Below, one piece after another: positions 8,941 to 19,548 of a stretch of DNA of 64,000 nucleotides. Under the pieces are notes generated by a model, which saw only the letters and a list, made by a program, of their open reading frames with translations, had not been told where the DNA came from and searched no databases. This DNA is from Legionella worsleiensis (lineage in GTDB: Bacteria; Pseudomonadota; Gammaproteobacteria; Legionellales; Legionellaceae): contig NZ_LNZC01000022.1 in the NCBI RefSeq assembly GCF_001467535.1, forward strand, positions 137,754 through 201,753. Reading direction: 5' to 3'. The translations under genes and the position numbers were made by a program. How positions within the stretch are numbered: position 1 is the stretch's first letter; each line of letters starts with the position of its first letter.

Positions 8941-10269
8941 ATGAATCTGAATCGTATTGCATCACTGCTTTCTCAAACCTGTTCGATAAATTCGGAAGTG
9001 ACTGGTGTATGTATTGATAGCCGTATTATCAAGCCTGGAGATTTGTTTGTCGCAATACAAGGTGAGCATTTTGATGGTCACGATTTCATCAGAGAGGCGG
9101 AGGGAAAGGGCGCTGTTGCTGCGGTAGTTAGCCATCCTGTTTCTAAAGTGAATATTCCTCAGCTGGTTGTAAAGGATCCGGTACTTGCTCTGGCTCAAAT
9201 TGCAAAAGCGCACAGACAAACTATTAATTGTCCAGTGATTGCCCTAACCGGTTCAAACGGCAAAACTACGGTAAAAGAGATGATTGCATCTATTTTACCT
9301 CCTCCCTCTCATGCGACTAAAGGAAATTTAAATAATCATCTGGGTGCTCCTTTAAGTGTATTGCAATTAAGCCATCAACATCGCTACGCAGTTTTTGAAC
9401 TGGGGGCAAACCATCCCGGAGAAATTGCCCATACCGTTGCAATAGTTCATCCCGATGTAACCTTGATCAATAATATCGGTCCTGCTCATGTAGAGGGCTT
9501 TGGTTCTATTGATGGTGTGGCTCGTGCCAAAGGTGAGATTCATCAAGGATTATCTGCTCATGGAACGGTTGTCATCAATGATGATGATGCTTATTCCCAT
9601 TTTTGGGATGAGTTGATTGCCGATAAAAAAGTGTTGCGATTTTCAGCGGATCATCCTGCTGATGTCTATGCGCAGGATGTGCGTCTTGATACTCAGGGCC
9701 GAGGACATTTCTCCTTGGTTTTACCTAACGCCAGAATTGATATCGAATTACAGGTACCTGGCTTGCACAATGTCAGAAATGCACTTGCTGCGGCAACGTG
9801 TTGTTATGCGGTGGGTATTGACGTTCACGACATTCAAAACGGTTTAAACCGCTTTTCGGGGGTTAATGGACGAATGACCGTATTATCAGGAATAAATCAA
9901 TCCACCATAATAGACGATACCTATAATGCTAATTTACGTTCTGTATTAACTGCCCTGGATGTACTGGCAGCACGCCCTGGAAAGCGGCTGTTTGTATTTG
10001 GTGACATGGGAGAGTTAGGTGAATGGGCGGAAGAGCATCATAGAGAAGTTGGTTTGGCCGCAAACCGCTTGGGGATTGATGGTCTGTTTACCTGTGGTAC
10101 TTACAGTAAGTATGCCTCGCAGGCATTTGGCAACAACGGGCAGCATTTTGCAAATCAGGAAGATTTGATTCTAAATTTACTCAAAGAGGTTTCTGATAAT
10201 ACAACTGTGTTGGTAAAGGGGTCTCGCTCCAGCGCTATGGAAAAAATTGTCCATAAACTGCTTAATTGA
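8941..10269 (+). CDS. murF: UDP-MurNAc-tripeptide--D-alanyl-D-alanine ligase MurF
   Basis: Cytoplasmic Mur ligase that adds D-Ala-D-Ala to UDP-MurNAc-tripeptide, the last cytoplasmic step of the stem peptide. At 442 aa it has normal length. The N-terminal uridine-binding domain is followed by the ATP P-loop ALTGSNGKTTVKEM (around residue 101), the central GPAHVEGFGSIDGVARAKGEI segment typical of MurF, and the C-terminal domain with DDTYNANLRSV and FGDMGELG. It opens the wall-synthesis run and is followed after 105 bp by mraY. The partner D-Ala-D-Ala synthetase is ddlB at 16337. murE is not in the window. Confidence 0.96.
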   Translation: MNLNRIASLLSQTCSINSEVTGVCIDSRIIKPGDLFVAIQGEHFDGHDFIREAEGKGAVAAVVSHPVSKVNIPQLVVKDPVLALAQIAKAHRQTINCPVIALTGSNGKTTVKEMIASILPPPSHATKGNLNNHLGAPLSVLQLSHQHRYAVFELGANHPGEIAHTVAIVHPDVTLINNIGPAHVEGFGSIDGVARAKGEIHQGLSAHGTVVINDDDAYSHFWDELIADKKVLRFSADHPADVYAQDVRLDTQGRGHFSLVLPNARIDIELQVPGLHNVRNALAAATCCYAVGIDVHDIQNGLNRFSGVNGRMTVLSGINQSTIIDDTYNANLRSVLTALDVLAARPGKRLFVFGDMGELGEWAEEHHREVGLAANRLGIDGLFTCGTYSKYASQAFGNNGQHFANQEDLILNLLKEVSDNTTVLVKGSRSSAMEKIVHKLLN

Positions 10270-10374
10270 TTCGATTTGAATGTGATATGCTTGATCGCTT
10301 TTTTGCTTCACCAAAGATTTTTGTTTAAACGCAGTGCAATAAAACAGCCCTAATTATTAACATGAGGAAACATT

Positions 10375-11460
10375 ATGCTCTATTGGCTAACGCAGCTATT
10401 CCAGGGACAGTATCATGCGTTAAGAGTTTTTCAATACCTGACGTTCAGATGCATTTTGGCTTCTTTGACTGGATTAATTGTTGGTTTGTTGTGTGGTCCT
10501 TTGATGATTAACTGGCTGCGTGGGCTACAGATTGGTCAGATGGTGCGTAATGATGGCCCGCAAACGCATTTATCCAAGGCAGGCACTCCGACGATGGGAG
10601 GGGTATTAATCTTATTGGCTGTGACGGTCAGTTGTTTGCTTTGGTGTGATTTAAAACAATCCAGTTTGTGGCTGGTTCTTTTGGTGACTCTGGGCAATGG
10701 GGTGGTCGGTTGGGTTGATGATTATCGCAAACTGGTATTAAAAAACAGCAAAGGGTTGCCTGGTCGTTGGAAATATTTTTGGCAATCGGTTATTGCGGTG
10801 ATTGCCGTTCTTTATTTATACCTGAATGCCAGCTTGCCGGTAAATACACAATTGATTGTTCCTTTTTTTAAAACAGTGACTTTTGATTTGGGTATTTTAT
10901 TTCCCGTTCTCGCTTATTTTGTTATTGTGGGTAGTAGTAATGCAGTAAACTTAACCGATGGGCTGGACGGTTTGGCTATCATGCCCATAGTTATGGTTGC
11001 TGGGGCCTTAGGTGTCTTTGCCTATGTGTCCAGTAATTCAGTGTATTCTAATTATCTGGGTATGCCCTTTGTACCGAACACTGGAGAGTTAACTATTTTT
11101 TGCTCTTCTATTGTTGGCGCAGGTTTGGGTTTTCTCTGGTATAACAGTTATCCTGCACAGGTTTTTATGGGCGATGTAGGATCTTTAGCCCTTGGTGCGG
11201 CATTAGGAATAGTTGCTATAGTCGTCAGGCAAGAACTTGTGTTATTAATCATGGGTGGATTGTTTGTCATTGAGACAATTTCGGTTATATTACAAGTAGG
11301 CTATTTTAAAATAACTCATGGCAAACGGCTGTTTCGAATGGCTCCTTTGCACCATCATTTCGAATTAAAAGGTTGGTCTGAGCCTAAAGTTATTGTCAGG
11401 TTTTGGATCATTACTGTTGTATTTGTGTTATGCGGTTTGGCTACATTAAAACTTCGATAG
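10375..11460 (+). CDS. mraY: Phospho-MurNAc-pentapeptide transferase MraY
   Basis: Integral membrane enzyme (361 aa, about ten transmembrane helices) that transfers phospho-MurNAc-pentapeptide from UDP to undecaprenyl phosphate, making lipid I. Diagnostic signatures are [20 protein letters not shown] (about residue 192) with the catalytic Asp cluster, and [12 protein letters not shown] (about residue 323) carrying the conserved His triplet. GAGG lies 7 nt before the ATG. It is followed by murD after 13 nt. Lipid I would next need MurG, which is not in this cluster. Confidence 0.97.
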   Translation: MLYWLTQLFQGQYHALRVFQYLTFRCILASLTGLIVGLLCGPLMINWLRGLQIGQMVRNDGPQTHLSKAGTPTMGGVLILLAVTVSCLLWCDLKQSSLWLVLLVTLGNGVVGWVDDYRKLVLKNSKGLPGRWKYFWQSVIAVIAVLYLYLNASLPVNTQLIVPFFKTVTFDLGILFPVLAYFVIVGSSNAVNLTDGLDGLAIMPIVMVAGALGVFAYVSSNSVYSNYLGMPFVPNTGELTIFCSSIVGAGLGFLWYNSYPAQVFMGDVGSLALGAALGIVAIVVRQELVLLIMGGLFVIETISVILQVGYFKITHGKRLFRMAPLHHHFELKGWSEPKVIVRFWIITVVFVLCGLATLKLR

Positions 11461-11473
11461 GCAAGGTGCATTC

Positions 11474-12817
11474 ATGAATCATTCTTCGTATTTAGTAGCA
11501 GGGCTAGGCAAAACCGGGTTATCTATAGCCCGCTACCTGCACAGAAAAAATAAATCGTTTATTTTGTTTGATACTCGGGCAGAAGCGCCAGGACTTGCGG
11601 AGTTTAGGGCCGAGTTTCCTGAGGTTCCTGTCTATTTGCAATCAGTACCCGAGCCACAGTTAAGTCAAATAACCGATATTATCACCAGTCCAGGGGTTTC
11701 TCTTGATACACCTATCATAAAAAAGGCGATTGCTGCAGGCGTTGCTGTCTATGGTGATATTGAATGTTTGGCCAGAGAGATTCATGCACCGGTTGTAGCG
11801 ATTACCGGAACGAATGGTAAATCTACGGTGACTACTTTGGTGGGGGATATGGCAAAAGCCGCAGGTTTTAGTGTTGCCGTTGCCGGGAATATAGGCACGC
11901 CCGTTCTGGATATGCTGGTTGATGATCATCAGTACGACTTATGGGTTTTGGAGTTATCCAGTTTTCAGCTGGATTTGACTTATTCTTTAGCTCCAGTTGC
12001 CGCAACCATTCTGAATGTCACTCCGGATCATCTGGACAGGCACCATACTATGGAAGCCTACATACAAGCCAAACAAAGAATATATCATCAGACAAAAGCC
12101 GCCGTGGTCAATCGTGATGATGCGGTAACGCTTCCTAATGCAACCACGACTTGTGGGATGCATGTTGTGTCTTTTGGTAGTGATGTCCCGGCAGCGGGTA
12201 ATTGGGGAATTATCGCCAGGAATGGTGGTCATTATCTGGCAAAAGGCGATGAATGCCTTTTGTCAGTAGATTCCCTGCTCATCAAGGGCGTTCACAACTG
12301 GCTCAATGCACTTGCTGCATGTGCTCTTGCGGAAGCTGCTGGAGTACCGCAACATCATATTTTGCATGTATTAAAAACATTTCCGGGATTGCCGCATCGT
12401 TGTCAGTGGGTGCGTTCTTTAGACGGTGTCGAATGGATAAACGATTCAAAGGGAACAAATGTAGGTGCAACACTCTCAGCCATTAATGGAATAGGAGGAG
12501 CCATGCAAGGAAAAATTGTTCTTATTGCCGGAGGGCAGGGTAAAGGCGCTGATTTTAGCGATTTGACCAAGCCAGTTAGCGATTACGTTCGTTCTTTGGT
12601 TCTTATCGGCGAAGATGCAGACAAAATGGAGGCTGCTCTGGCTCACGTGGTTCCTGTAATTCGTGCATCCTCCCTCGATGATGCGGTCATTGAGGCGAAA
12701 AAATGTGCAAAACCGGGGGATGTCGTTTTGTTATCGCCGGCGTGCGCCAGTCTTGATATGTTTCGTGATTTTAACCACAGAGGCGATGTGTTTGCTTCCT
12801 CTGTTAATGGATTATAG
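11474..12817 (+). CDS. murD: UDP-MurNAc-L-alanine--D-glutamate ligase MurD
   Basis: Cytoplasmic Mur ligase adding D-Glu to UDP-MurNAc-L-Ala; 447 aa. The N-terminal dinucleotide-like domain begins VAGLGKTGLSIARYL. The ATP-binding loop is VAITGTNGKSTVTTL (about residue 109). LELSSFQLD and NVTPDHLDRH are the MurD signature stretches. The C-terminal domain has NDSKGTNVGAT and LSPACASLDMFRDF, typical of MurD. It lies in tight order between mraY (13 nt upstream) and ftsW (5 nt downstream), consistent with one transcript. Confidence 0.97.
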   Translation: MNHSSYLVAGLGKTGLSIARYLHRKNKSFILFDTRAEAPGLAEFRAEFPEVPVYLQSVPEPQLSQITDIITSPGVSLDTPIIKKAIAAGVAVYGDIECLAREIHAPVVAITGTNGKSTVTTLVGDMAKAAGFSVAVAGNIGTPVLDMLVDDHQYDLWVLELSSFQLDLTYSLAPVAATILNVTPDHLDRHHTMEAYIQAKQRIYHQTKAAVVNRDDAVTLPNATTTCGMHVVSFGSDVPAAGNWGIIARNGGHYLAKGDECLLSVDSLLIKGVHNWLNALAACALAEAAGVPQHHILHVLKTFPGLPHRCQWVRSLDGVEWINDSKGTNVGATLSAINGIGGAMQGKIVLIAGGQGKGADFSDLTKPVSDYVRSLVLIGEDADKMEAALAHVVPVIRASSLDDAVIEAKKCAKPGDVVLLSPACASLDMFRDFNHRGDVFASSVNGL

Positions 12818-12822
12818 GCGCC

Positions 12823-13998
12823 ATGCGACCCAGACATTTAAATCAAAGAGGTAAGCCCGTAAGCAAGCCCATATCCCTTTATGATAAATGGCTGATAGGT
12901 GCCGTTTTTGGTTTATTGATTATTGGGTTAATGATGGTCGCCTCCAGTTCGGTGATGATATCCACCAAATATTTTCATCAACCCTTCCATTTTTTAATCC
13001 GTCAGGCGTGTTATTTGTTTTTTGGCTTGCTCTTGGCTTTGATTGTGGTGCGTACCGACAGCAGCTTTTGGGAAAAAATAAGCGTTCCCATGCTGATAGT
13101 CTGTTTGATCATGTTGGTTGTTGTTTTGGTTCCTGGAATAGGCCGCTCGGTGAATGGCAGTCGGCGTTGGCTTGCTTTTGGTCCTATAGGTATTCAAGTC
13201 TCGGAAATGGCCAAATTAACGATGATTTTTTATTTGGCAGGCTATCTGGTAAGGCAGCAAGAAGCCGTGAGCAGCAGTATTTTAGGATTTATCAGACCCA
13301 TGGTAATTTTGGGCATTGTTTCGTTTTTATTATTACTTGAACCTGATTTTGGTGCGACTGTCGTTATTTCCGGCACAGTCATGGCCATGTTGTTTCTTGC
13401 GGGTGTCAAACTAAGATATTACATTGGCTTAATGTGCGTGGTCATTAGTGCACTTGCTGTTTTGGCTATTTCTTCACCGTATCGAGTTGCTCGCCTAACT
13501 GCATTTCTCGATCCCTGGGCCGATCAGTACAACAGTGGTTATCAACTGACTCAGTCATTAATTGCTTTTGGACGTGGTGGCTGGTTTGGTTCTGGCCTGG
13601 GAGAGAGCATTCAAAAATTAATGTATTTACCCGAAGCGCATACTGACTTTTTATTTGCTGTTCTTGCAGAAGAGTTGGGTTTGTTTGGAATTTTAGTAGT
13701 CATGCTTTTGTATAGTATACTTGTATTTAGAGGACTTAGTATTGCATATACAGCCCATGTGCAAGAGCGTCTTTTTGCTTCTTTTACGGCTTATGGGCTG
13801 ACTATTTGGTTGGCCTTACAGGCTTCGATCAATATGGGCGTTAATGTGGGGTTGTTACCTACAAAAGGGTTAACTCTGCCATTGTTAAGTTATGGTGGTG
13901 CCAGTATGGTTATTAATTGTGTGGTCGTTGCGTTGTTATTACGCATAGACCATGAGAATCGTTGGCAGTCTCTTGGGTTGAGATCGCAAACGGCATAA
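12823..13998 (+). CDS. ftsW: Septal peptidoglycan polymerase FtsW (SEDS family)
   Basis: Polytopic membrane glycosyltransferase that polymerises lipid II at the division site with its transpeptidase partner FtsI; 391 aa with about ten hydrophobic helices. SEDS signatures visible are SVNGSRRWLAFGPIGIQVSE (about 108-127), LLEPDFGATVV and GLLPTKGLTLPLLSYGGAS. It overlaps nothing and starts 5 nt after murD. The ATG at 12823 gives a 20-residue basic cytoplasmic tail before the first helix, and a slightly later start is possible. murG, which follows ftsW in E. coli, is absent: murC comes next after 9 nt. ftsI is not in the window. Confidence 0.95.
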   Translation: MRPRHLNQRGKPVSKPISLYDKWLIGAVFGLLIIGLMMVASSSVMISTKYFHQPFHFLIRQACYLFFGLLLALIVVRTDSSFWEKISVPMLIVCLIMLVVVLVPGIGRSVNGSRRWLAFGPIGIQVSEMAKLTMIFYLAGYLVRQQEAVSSSILGFIRPMVILGIVSFLLLLEPDFGATVVISGTVMAMLFLAGVKLRYYIGLMCVVISALAVLAISSPYRVARLTAFLDPWADQYNSGYQLTQSLIAFGRGGWFGSGLGESIQKLMYLPEAHTDFLFAVLAEELGLFGILVVMLLYSILVFRGLSIAYTAHVQERLFASFTAYGLTIWLALQASINMGVNVGLLPTKGLTLPLLSYGGASMVINCVVVALLLRIDHENRWQSLGLRSQTA

Positions 13999-14007
13999 GG
14001 GGGAATT

Positions 14008-15417
14008 GTGAATAATTCAGGACCATTTTTATCTGCAAGGATGGGGCGTGTAGAACAAATTCATTTTGTTGGTATTGGTGGTGTGGGTATGTGTGGTATT
14101 GCAGAAGTATTGCATAACCAAGGTTATCGCATCACAGGTTCTGATATCGGTGAAAGCAGTACGGTACAGCGATTAAAAGCTATGGGAATAAATGTTTTTA
14201 TTGGTCATAGAGTTGAAAATGTTCAAGGAGCAGATGTTGTAGTGCGCTCTTCGGCGGTTGATATGAATAACCCCGAGATTATCGCTGCACAACAATTAAT
14301 GATTCCTGTGATTCCAAGAGCGGCAATGCTGGCCGAGTTAATGCGCTTTCGACATGGGATTGCTATTGCAGGCACTCACGGTAAAACCACAACGACCAGT
14401 CTGGTCAGTAGCCTTCTTGCAGAAGGCGGTCTTGATCCCAGCTTTGTAATTGGTGGTAAATTAAACAGCAGTGGTAGTAATGCCCAGTTGGGTAAATCTG
14501 CTTATTTTGTTGTAGAGGCTGATGAAAGCGACGCTTCGTTCCTATTCTTAAAGCCTATGATGGCCGTAGTGACCAACATAGATGCCGATCATATGGACAC
14601 TTATCAGGACGATTTTGATAAATTAAGAACGACTTTCGTTGAATTTTTACATCACCTGCCTTTTTATGGTCTTGCGGTGGTGTGCATAGAAGACGATGAG
14701 ATTCAAAAAATTATTCCTGCGATTCAAAGGCCTACTTTGACCTATGGATTTAAAGAAGAGGCTCATTATCGGGCGGTCGATTGGACGCAAAATGAAATGC
14801 TAAGCCAATTCACGGTAATTAGGCCTGCGCCTTATCCGACATTAACGATTGAGTTCCAATACCCAGGGCGTCATAATGTGCTTAATGCTCTTGCCGCTAT
14901 TGCTATCGCAACAGAGCTTGGGGTGGATGATGATTCTATTGTTCGTGGATTAAAAAAATTCCAAGGCGTCGGTCGACGGTTTCAAATGTTGGGCGAGCGC
15001 CAATTTGAGCACGGTTCTGCGCTAGTCGTTGATGATTACGGGCATCACCCGCAAGAAATTTTATCGACTATAGATGCATTCAGACGTGTCTGGCCTGACA
15101 GGCGTCTGGTACATGTATTTCAACCACACCGTTACAGCAGAACTCAATCCTTATACAAGCAATTCATCGATGTGTTAAGCCTCTCTGATGAGTTGTTTTT
15201 ATTTGACATTTACGCCGCAGGAGAACAGGCAATTCCCGGGATTTCCAGTGCGGGATTGGCGCAAGGCATCAGAGACAAAGACCGACGAGTTACTTTGGTT
15301 AATGAGCAATCTCTGAAAGAAAAACTTGATGAATCAGTCAAGGATGGCGATGTGATTCTGATGCAGGGGGCTGGAAATATTGGCCAAATGGCTGTTAACC
15401 TGATGAAAATACGATAA
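14008..15417 (+). CDS. murC: UDP-MurNAc--L-alanine ligase MurC
   Basis: First Mur ligase, joining L-Ala to UDP-MurNAc; 469 aa. It starts with GTG, preceded by the strong Shine-Dalgarno AAGGGGG. Domain 1 has FVGIGGVGMCGIAEVL. The ATP loop is AGTHGKTTTTSLVSSLL (about residue 122). EADESDASFL and TNIDADHMDTY match the MurC family, and the C-terminal domain has DDYGHHPQEI and FQPHRYSRT. It follows ftsW directly and precedes murB by 8 nt, so the order ftsW-murC-murB-ddlB lacks only murG compared with E. coli-like clusters. Confidence 0.97.
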   Translation: MNNSGPFLSARMGRVEQIHFVGIGGVGMCGIAEVLHNQGYRITGSDIGESSTVQRLKAMGINVFIGHRVENVQGADVVVRSSAVDMNNPEIIAAQQLMIPVIPRAAMLAELMRFRHGIAIAGTHGKTTTTSLVSSLLAEGGLDPSFVIGGKLNSSGSNAQLGKSAYFVVEADESDASFLFLKPMMAVVTNIDADHMDTYQDDFDKLRTTFVEFLHHLPFYGLAVVCIEDDEIQKIIPAIQRPTLTYGFKEEAHYRAVDWTQNEMLSQFTVIRPAPYPTLTIEFQYPGRHNVLNALAAIAIATELGVDDDSIVRGLKKFQGVGRRFQMLGERQFEHGSALVVDDYGHHPQEILSTIDAFRRVWPDRRLVHVFQPHRYSRTQSLYKQFIDVLSLSDELFLFDIYAAGEQAIPGISSAGLAQGIRDKDRRVTLVNEQSLKEKLDESVKDGDVILMQGAGNIGQMAVNLMKIR

Positions 15418-15425
15418 GGATTAAC

Positions 15426-16337
15426 ATGAGCATAGTGGAACAGGATTGTGGTCTTGCAGTAGGGTGTCAGGGTACATTGCTGTTTAACGAGCCATTAGCT
15501 GATTACACAACCTGGCGAGTAGGTGGCCCTGCGGCCAGACTTTTTAAGCCAGCGCATTTGGCTGATCTCGCACTTTTTCTGCGCCAGCTTTCCAAGGATG
15601 AGCCCTTGTTATGGTTGGGATTAGGCTCTAACTCGTTAATTCGGGATAAAGGATTTGCCGGTACTGTTGTGGTCACCCAGGGATGCTTGAAAGAAATCGC
15701 CTTGTTAAGTGAGGGCATAGTGCGCGTTGAAGCGGGTGTGTCTTGTGCCAGTATGGCACGGTTTACTGCACGCAATAATCTTGCCGGTGGTGAATTTTGG
15801 GCTGGAATACCCGGAACTATGGGTGGTGCTCTGCGTATGAATGCTGGCTGCCATGGCGGTGAAACATGGCAATCAGTTGTAGAAGTTCAAACGATGAATC
15901 GTCATGGCGAAATTAGAGTAAGAACTCCTCAGGAATTTGAGGTGGCTTACCGGCATGTAACTGGATTAAATGACGAGTGGTTTATCTCGGCTACTTTTAA
16001 GTTTGCTTTGGGAAATAAAGAAACTTCTTTACAAAAAATTAAAGATTTGTTGGCGCATCGTGCCAATACTCAACCCACTAACGAATACAATTGTGGTTCT
16101 GTGTTCCGAAACCCTCCTGGCAATTATGCCGCAAAGCTTATTGAATCATGTGGTTTGAAGGGTTTTCAATTAGGCGGAGCCGTAGTTTCCCCCAAACATG
16201 CCAATTTTATCATCAATCATGAAGGAAAGGCTTCAGCAGCAGATATTGAAGCATTGATTCATTTGGTGCAAACTAAAGTTAAAGAGCAAACAACCGTAGA
16301 GTTGATGCACGAAGTACATATTATTGGAGACTGTTAA
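15426..16337 (+). CDS. murB: UDP-N-acetylenolpyruvoylglucosamine reductase MurB
   Basis: FAD-dependent NADPH reductase that converts UDP-GlcNAc-enolpyruvate to UDP-MurNAc; 303 aa. The FAD-binding part contains [26 protein letters not shown] and [15 protein letters not shown]. The substrate domain carries [11 protein letters not shown] with the catalytic Ser, and the C-terminal LMHEVHIIG supplies the active-site Glu. The length of about 300 aa and the motif SVFRNP point to the shorter type II MurB. Its stop codon overlaps the ddlB start by one base (TAATG), implying translational coupling. Confidence 0.95.
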   Translation: MSIVEQDCGLAVGCQGTLLFNEPLADYTTWRVGGPAARLFKPAHLADLALFLRQLSKDEPLLWLGLGSNSLIRDKGFAGTVVVTQGCLKEIALLSEGIVRVEAGVSCASMARFTARNNLAGGEFWAGIPGTMGGALRMNAGCHGGETWQSVVEVQTMNRHGEIRVRTPQEFEVAYRHVTGLNDEWFISATFKFALGNKETSLQKIKDLLAHRANTQPTNEYNCGSVFRNPPGNYAAKLIESCGLKGFQLGGAVVSPKHANFIINHEGKASAADIEALIHLVQTKVKEQTTVELMHEVHIIGDC

Positions 16338-17431
16338 TGTCCAGACTTATCAACCTTGTTTTGCTTTATGGTGGAAAATCAGGAGAGCATGAAGTTTCTT
16401 TAGCTTCAGCGTCTTCTGTTCTCAGACATTTAAGTCCTGAAAAATACCGCATTATTCCCATAGCAATGGACAAAGAAGGTCAGTTTCATTTGCATGAATA
16501 CTCAGATTTAATTGAGTATAAAGAGAAGCTTCCTGTCGCTACAGAACGTTCAAAACCCTTAGCAAGTTTACTGAATAACGGCACTATGGCTGTGCCAGCT
16601 GATGTTGTTTTTCCTGTTGTTCACGGCCCTTTATATGAAGATGGCTGTTTGCAGGGTCTGCTTGAGTTAGCAGGTGTTGCTTACGTTGGTTGTGATGTTT
16701 TGTCTTCCGCTATTGGTATGGATAAGGACATGGCCAGAAGGTTTGCATGCATTAATGGCCTTCAATCTGCGTCATATAAACTTTTGTCATGGCATACTAC
16801 TGCGACTGAAAGACAGAAATTTTGTAGCGATGTTTCTGCTGAATTTGGATGGCCATTGTTTGTAAAACCCTGTTCATTGGGATCCAGTGTCGGAATTCAT
16901 AAAGTAAACACTATGGCGGAGTTGATTGCCGCTGTTGATGATGCGTTACGTTTTGATGAGGAAATTCTGGTTGAGCAGTTCATTCAGGGAAGAGAAATTG
17001 AATTAGCGGTATTAGAAAATACTAATCCTTCTGCCAAACCCAGAGTCAGTGTGGCAGGTGAAATTCGGGTCAATCACTCTGATGGTTTTTATTCTTATAA
17101 CGCAAAATATCTTGAAAGCACCAAGACTGATTTAATTATTCCTGCCTTATTAAATAGCCGTTTGACTGAGCGATTAACTCAGGCAGCTGCTGATGTCTTT
17201 ATGCGATTGAAATGTAAGGGTTTGGCACGAGTTGATTTTTTTGTGAATGATAAAACCGACGAACTTTATTTCAACGAAATTAATACGCTGCCTGGGTTTA
17301 CTTCAATTAGTATGTACCCAAAACTCTGGGAAGCGAGCGGTTTGGCTTACCCTGATTTACTTGATGAACTGATTCAAATTGCGCTGACTCATCAAAATTG
17401 CAGACACCATTTAGTGACCAATTACCTGTGA
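16337..17431 (+). CDS. ddlB: D-alanine--D-alanine ligase
   Basis: ATP-grasp ligase making the D-Ala-D-Ala dipeptide used by MurF; 364 aa. The N-terminal [18 protein letters not shown] is the Ddl signature. The central ATP-grasp domain shows [18 protein letters not shown], and the C-terminal part has [33 protein letters not shown] with metal-binding Glu/Asn. It overlaps murB by 1 base and ftsQ by 4 bases (if ftsQ starts at GTG 17428). Its product is the substrate of the VanX-like dipeptidase at 59177-59887, which is not cotranscribed with it. Confidence 0.95.
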   Translation: MSRLINLVLLYGGKSGEHEVSLASASSVLRHLSPEKYRIIPIAMDKEGQFHLHEYSDLIEYKEKLPVATERSKPLASLLNNGTMAVPADVVFPVVHGPLYEDGCLQGLLELAGVAYVGCDVLSSAIGMDKDMARRFACINGLQSASYKLLSWHTTATERQKFCSDVSAEFGWPLFVKPCSLGSSVGIHKVNTMAELIAAVDDALRFDEEILVEQFIQGREIELAVLENTNPSAKPRVSVAGEIRVNHSDGFYSYNAKYLESTKTDLIIPALLNSRLTERLTQAAADVFMRLKCKGLARVDFFVNDKTDELYFNEINTLPGFTSISMYPKLWEASGLAYPDLLDELIQIALTHQNCRHHLVTNYL

Positions 17432-18168
17432 AAGAGAACATCAAAAAAAAAGATGTTGATTCCGATGGGTCAGGATATACTCTCCTGTTGGGTCTGTTAA
17501 TTGTGATTGCTATTATATTAGCCGGTCGCTTGGGTTATTTTTACCTTAGCGATGCGGATCGTTTTCCCATTAACACGGTTAAAGTTGCAGCAAGTTATGA
17601 ACATGTAAGTCATAAAGAATTGGAAGAGGTGTTGACCAATCATTTGAGCACCAGTTTTTTTGCTCTACCAGTCAGGCAATTACAAAATGAATTAAATGCA
17701 ATAAACTGGATTGAGAGTGCCTATGTAGAAAGAGTTTGGCCAGATACGATAAAAATCAAATTGGTTGAAAAAAATCCCGTTGCGGTTTGGGGAAATGCGT
17801 TAATGACCGCAGATGGCAAGATATTTAACGAAGGAAGCATTCCTGCTGATTTGCACATTCCAAAACTAAAAGGCCCAACAGGCCAACAATTAGATGTCTT
17901 ACAAGTTTATGAAAAATTGAGTAAGATATTATCATCGTATGGTTTAAATGCTGCTGAATTGAGTTTAAGAGACAATCAGGCCTGGGTTTTACACTTGGGT
18001 AATGGCATAAAAATATACTTGGGAAAGAAAGAGTTAGAGGCGCGATTGCTGCGTTTTTGTAAAGCATATCCTGCAGTGTTTGCTGAAAAAGCAGATCAGT
18101 TGGCAAGCGTGGATTTACGTTATCCGCGCGGTATGGCAGTGCAGTGGAAACAACAAACGGGACGATAA
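17428..18168 (+). CDS. ftsQ: Cell division protein FtsQ
   Basis: Bitopic divisome protein linking early and late division proteins, 246 aa from the chosen start. A short basic cytoplasmic tail (ENIKKKD) precedes one transmembrane helix ([22 protein letters not shown]). The periplasmic POTRA domain begins [11 protein letters not shown], and the beta domain contains [26 protein letters not shown], a family hallmark. I chose GTG 17428 because it makes the classic GTGA overlap with the ddlB stop. A TTG at 17398 would add ten residues with no better ribosome site. The stop overlaps ftsA by one base. Confidence 0.92.
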   Translation: MKENIKKKDVDSDGSGYTLLLGLLIVIAIILAGRLGYFYLSDADRFPINTVKVAASYEHVSHKELEEVLTNHLSTSFFALPVRQLQNELNAINWIESAYVERVWPDTIKIKLVEKNPVAVWGNALMTADGKIFNEGSIPADLHIPKLKGPTGQQLDVLQVYEKLSKILSSYGLNAAELSLRDNQAWVLHLGNGIKIYLGKKELEARLLRFCKAYPAVFAEKADQLASVDLRYPRGMAVQWKQQTGR

Positions 18169-19406
18169 TGGCTAAAAAAATAGAAAAAAATATTATCACT
18201 GGATTGGATATTGGCACTTCAAAAATCATTGCTTTGATTGGTGAAGTCTCATCCGATGGAGCGATTGAAATTATTGGAATTGGCCGCCATCCTTCTCGCG
18301 GTTTAAAACGTGGTGTCGTCGTTGATATAGAAGCCACTGTAAATTCCATACAGCGTGCAGTGCAGGAAGCTGAGCTAATGGCAGGCTGCGAAGTCAGAAC
18401 CGTTTATGCAGGCATCGCAGGAAGTCATATTCGCAGTTTGAATTCGCATGGAATTGTCGCCATCAAGGATCAGGAAGTCTCTCAGGCTGATGTGGAACGA
18501 GTCATAGATGCAGCCAAGGCCGTGGCCATTCCCGCAGATCAAAAAATTCTTCATATATTACCCCAGGAATTCATCATTGATCACCAGGGGAGTATTCGTG
18601 AACCCATTGGTATGGCAGGAGTCAGGCTCGAATCTCGGGTACATATAGTAACTGGGTCGGTAAGTGCTGCTCAGAATATAGTCAAGTGCGTTCGTCGATG
18701 TGGGTTGGAAGTTAATGACATTATTTTGGAACAATTGGCGTCCAGTCATGCGGTTTTAACCGATGATGAAAAGGATTTAGGGGTATGTTTAATCGATATC
18801 GGTGGTGGAACTACTGATATTGCTGTCTTTTGCGAAGGTGCGATACAGCATACTTCGGTCATTCCTATTGCCGGTGATCAGGTGACTAATGATATAGCCA
18901 TGGCATTAAGAACACCAACCAAGGCTGCTGAGGCAATTAAGCTGACCCACGCTTGCGCCGTTTCAGAGCTGGCTAATCCTAATCAAATGCTGGAAGTTGC
19001 CAGCGTAAACGAACGTCCAGGTAGAAAAATTTCTGCAAAAGCATTGGCTGATGTGGTTTCTGCTCGCTATGAAGAGTTATTTTCACTGGTTCGCAATGAG
19101 TTAAAACGCAGTGGTTTTGAGGATAGAATGGCTGCAGGGATTGTTTTGACTGGTGGTGCTTCTAACGTCAGAGGTGCTATTGAACTTGCCGAACTTTGTT
19201 TTGAAATGCCTGTCCGTAAAGGGTGCGCACATCATGTATCAGGATTGGCAGAAGCTACAGAAAACCCATCATTTGCTACAGGTGTTGGTCTCTTGCTGCA
19301 TGGTTTTCAACAACAATACGAAGGCGCATACAATGTGCCGGCATTGAGTGATAATACCAAAGGAATTTGGTCACGAATGAAAGAATGGTTTCAAGGTAAT
19401 TTTTGA
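18168..19406 (+). CDS. ftsA: Cell division protein FtsA (actin-like)
   Basis: Actin-fold ATPase that anchors FtsZ to the membrane and recruits downstream divisome proteins; 412 aa from ATG 18168. The phosphate-1 motif is TGLDIGTSKIIALIGE, phosphate-2 is VCLIDIGGGTTDIAVF, and the adenosine motif is GIVLTGGASNVRGA. The C-terminal amphipathic membrane-targeting helix is IWSRMKEWFQGNF. The ATG is favoured over an upstream in-frame GTG at 18144 because it overlaps the ftsQ stop as TAATG and follows GGGA. A gap of 142 bp to ftsZ leaves room for a promoter. Confidence 0.96.
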   Translation: MAKKIEKNIITGLDIGTSKIIALIGEVSSDGAIEIIGIGRHPSRGLKRGVVVDIEATVNSIQRAVQEAELMAGCEVRTVYAGIAGSHIRSLNSHGIVAIKDQEVSQADVERVIDAAKAVAIPADQKILHILPQEFIIDHQGSIREPIGMAGVRLESRVHIVTGSVSAAQNIVKCVRRCGLEVNDIILEQLASSHAVLTDDEKDLGVCLIDIGGGTTDIAVFCEGAIQHTSVIPIAGDQVTNDIAMALRTPTKAAEAIKLTHACAVSELANPNQMLEVASVNERPGRKISAKALADVVSARYEELFSLVRNELKRSGFEDRMAAGIVLTGGASNVRGAIELAELCFEMPVRKGCAHHVSGLAEATENPSFATGVGLLLHGFQQQYEGAYNVPALSDNTKGIWSRMKEWFQGNF

Positions 19407-19548
19407 AAAATTACCCCAGGATTACAATAACAAATTTGCAGTGTAGCCATGAACAATGGTACATATTTAGGGGTTGCATCGTGATGCAACGTATCAGAAC
19501 TGTTTTAAGTGATAAGCAGAACAAGCAGCACATTAGGGGAGCGGGTTT

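Noticed and set aside
18144-18167. GTG start for ftsA eight codons upstream
   Set aside because: ATG 18168 overlaps the ftsQ stop as TAATG, has GGGA before it and matches the usual FtsA N-terminus.
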